Shown piece by piece: positions 62,354 to 64,000 of a stretch of 64,000 bases of DNA. The notes beneath the pieces are model-generated. The model had not been told where the DNA came from. It searched no databases and worked only from the letters and a program-made list of their open reading frames with translations. The position numbers and the translations under genes were made by a program. Origin of the DNA: Rothia sp. (in: high G+C Gram-positive bacteria) (GTDB lineage Bacteria > Actinomycetota > Actinomycetes > Actinomycetales > Micrococcaceae); contig JAUMWB010000003.1 of NCBI GenBank assembly GCA_030529845.1, positions 310,001 to 374,000 on the forward strand, written 5' to 3'. Within the stretch, counting starts at the first letter, position 1. Every line of letters starts with the position of its first letter.

Positions 62354-63481
62354 ATGACTGATTCTTTGCCCGAGGTGCCTGAGAACCCCACACCCTTCCA
62401 GGTGCTGGCTAACATTCGCGCCATTCTAGAAAAAGACCCCGAGAATGGTCTGGCGACCGTCCGCGAAGCCTTCGCCGCCGAGTTTGAGCGGGCCCAGAAG
62501 GAAATCGCCGAGAAGACCGCTGACTTTGAAGAACTCAAGCGTGTGCGCCTGGACTTTACCGGCGAGAAGGCCGGTTTTACTCTGGCCAATAAGCAGATGC
62601 GCGATCTGCGCAAGGAGCACAAGGCTGAGGTCGGCAAAATTATGGGTCAGGTGCGCGGACGCTTGACCAAGGCTCTTGAGGCCCGTAACGCCCAGCTGGA
62701 AGAAGAGCGTGACGCCCGTATTCTGGTTGAAGAGGCTGTGGATGTCACTGCCCACACTCCCCGCCGCCGTATTGGTGGCCGCCACCCCATCAGCGTCCTG
62801 CAGGAGCAGATGTGCGATATCTTCGTGGGCATGGGCTGGGAGATTGCCGATGGCCCCGAACTTGAATCAGAGTGGTACAACTTTGACTCGCTGAACTTCA
62901 AGCCTGACCACCCGGCCCGCGAGTTGCAGGACACCTTCTTCGTGGAGCCCACCAGTGCCCACCTGATGTTGCGTACCCACACCTCCCCGGTGCAGATGCG
63001 TTCCCTGCTTTCCCGCGACCTTCCCCTCTATGTGGTCTGCCCCGGCCAGGTTTACCGCACCGACGAACTCGATGCCACCCACACCCCGGTCTTCCACCAG
63101 ATTGAGGGCCTGGCCGTTGATAAGGGCCTGACCATGGCTGACCTCAAGGGCACCCTGGAGCACATGGCCCGCGCTATGTTCGGTGAAGAAGCAAAGATTC
63201 GTCTGCGCCCCAACTACTTCCCCTTCACCGAGCCGTCCGCTGAGCTGGATGTCTGGCACCCGGATGCCAAGGGCGGCCCCCGTTGGATCGAGTGGGGCGG
63301 CTGCGGCATGGTCAACCCCAATGTGCTGCGTGCAGCCGGTGTTGACCCCGAAGTTTACTCAGGTTTCGCTTTCGGTATGGGCATCGAACGTACCCTCATG
63401 TTCCGCAACGGTGTGCAGGATATGCGCGACATGATTGAAGGCGACGTCCGTTTCTCACAGCAGTTCAAGATGGAGATCTAA
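62354..63481 (+). CDS. pheS: phenylalanine--tRNA ligase subunit alpha
   Basis: A 375-residue PheS. A coiled coil (about 25-115) that contacts tRNA precedes the class II catalytic core with [14 protein letters not shown], motif 2 region [10 protein letters not shown]-like [20 protein letters not shown], and motif 3 [14 protein letters not shown] near residue 338. ATG 62354 (MTDSLPEVP) is preferred over GTG 62348, since AAGAGAAG lies before it. pheT follows three bases after. Confidence 0.96.
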   Translation: MTDSLPEVPENPTPFQVLANIRAILEKDPENGLATVREAFAAEFERAQKEIAEKTADFEELKRVRLDFTGEKAGFTLANKQMRDLRKEHKAEVGKIMGQVRGRLTKALEARNAQLEEERDARILVEEAVDVTAHTPRRRIGGRHPISVLQEQMCDIFVGMGWEIADGPELESEWYNFDSLNFKPDHPARELQDTFFVEPTSAHLMLRTHTSPVQMRSLLSRDLPLYVVCPGQVYRTDELDATHTPVFHQIEGLAVDKGLTMADLKGTLEHMARAMFGEEAKIRLRPNYFPFTEPSAELDVWHPDAKGGPRWIEWGGCGMVNPNVLRAAGVDPEVYSGFAFGMGIERTLMFRNGVQDMRDMIEGDVRFSQQFKMEI

Positions 63482-63484
63482 CCC

Positions 63485-64000
63485 ATGCGAGTACCCCTTT
63501 CCTGGCTGCGTGAATACGCGCCCGTCCCGGCCGACGCACGCGCCGAAGATGTCATGGCTACCCTGGTCACAGTTGGCTTGGAAGAAGAGGATGTCCACCG
63601 TCCCACCGATGAGCTGACCGGCCCCATCGTGGTGGGTCAGGTCCTGTCGATGGAACCTGAGACCCATTCCAACGGTAAGACCGTTAACTGGTGCCAGGTG
63701 CGAGTTGTACCCGAGGGGCAGAAGCAGACCCTGACCGGTAAGGGCATTGAAGAGTCCGGTGTGCAGGGCATTATCTGCGGCGCCCACAACTTCAAGCCCG
63801 GCGACAAGGTCGTTGTCACCCTTCCCGGTGCCGTCCTACCCGGCGGTTTCGCTATCACCGCCCGCAAGACCTACGGCCACAAGTCAGCCGGTATGATCGC
63901 CTCCGTTAAGGAACTGGGTATCGGTGAGGACCACGGCGGCATCCTGGTGCTCTCCACCCTGGGGCTTGACCCCGAGATCGGCACCGACGCCATGGAGCTG
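63485..64000 (+). CDS. pheT: phenylalanine--tRNA ligase subunit beta, partial
   Basis: The first 172 codons of PheT; the window ends inside the gene. MRVPLSWLREYAPV is the usual start, and GPIVVGQVLSMEPETHSNGKTVNWCQVRV onward is the EMAP-type tRNA-binding domain. ATG 63485 lies three bases after the pheS stop. Confidence 0.95.
   Translation, partial: MRVPLSWLREYAPVPADARAEDVMATLVTVGLEEEDVHRPTDELTGPIVVGQVLSMEPETHSNGKTVNWCQVRVVPEGQKQTLTGKGIEESGVQGIICGAHNFKPGDKVVVTLPGAVLPGGFAITARKTYGHKSAGMIASVKELGIGEDHGGILVLSTLGLDPEIGTDAMEL

Noticed and set aside
1-64000. CRISPR array, rRNA, tRNA, transposase or integrase
   Set aside because: No regularly spaced repeats, RNA gene signatures or recombinase motifs were recognised by reading; a tRNA scan was not possible here.

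Overview
The window is chromosomal DNA of a high-GC Gram-positive bacterium of the Micrococcaceae, most likely Rothia or a near relative. The evidence is gene order and protein type: pnp followed at a distance by an M16 peptidase and dapB; ftsK-pgsA-cinA-clgR-DUF3046-recA-recX; miaB-miaA-dapF; hflX; lexA divergent from a LysM protein; hisC-hisB-hisH-priA; DUF1844 next to infC-rpmI-rplT; then an SpoU methyltransferase and pheS-pheT. These are actinobacterial core neighbourhoods. The species is inference; no rRNA or tRNA gene was recognised.

Layout. (1) 165-2393 is pnp. (2) 2709-14445 is an AT-richer exopolysaccharide/capsule locus wedged between pnp and its usual M16 peptidase partner: UDP-glucose dehydrogenase, a flippase, five glycosyltransferases, a Wzz-type tyrosine kinase, its likely phosphatase and a polymerase-like membrane protein. 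No priming sugar-phosphate transferase is present. (3) 14527-23789 holds the M16 peptidase, an AbiEi/DUF559-type gene flanked by two 56-bp palindromic repeats, an OatA-like acyltransferase, dapB, dapA and RNase J. (4) 23877-31815 is ftsK through recX, with a LexA box before recA. (5) 31881-42808 contains an amino-acid permease, a phosphotransferase-fold protein, miaB, miaA, dapF, two methyltransferases, hflX and a DinG-type helicase. (6) 42923-48890 contains lexA, the SOS-controlled LysM protein, and the his genes with a 56-residue membrane protein between hisH and priA. (7) 48887-51220 contains DUF1844 and infC-rpmI-rplT, with a long structured leader and an AUU start codon on infC. (8) 51221-59344 is an accessory stretch between rplT and the SpoU methyltransferase gene: a nitroreductase, a four-gene DNA modification/restriction operon ending in a HEPN-motif protein, and a lone RelB/DinJ-like antitoxin. 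(9) 59560-64000 contains the SpoU methyltransferase, a Nudix hydrolase, two small membrane proteins, pheS and the start of pheT.

How the genes work together. The strongest candidate for an unusual system is the minus-strand operon 59010-52487. Its genes are a short N6-methylase-like protein with a SAM motif but no visible NPPY, a full Eco57I-type methylase with NPPY, a helicase with an N-terminal GIY-YIG/T5orf172-like nuclease region, and an AT-rich protein with an R-X4-H HEPN motif. Stop and start codons abut or overlap at all three junctions, so the four products are very likely made together as a phage-defence module. The second candidate is the palindrome-flanked AbiEi/DUF559 gene at 15929-17168. 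Many genes here carry a -10-like hexamer 6-8 nt before the start codon, which suggests widespread leaderless transcription.
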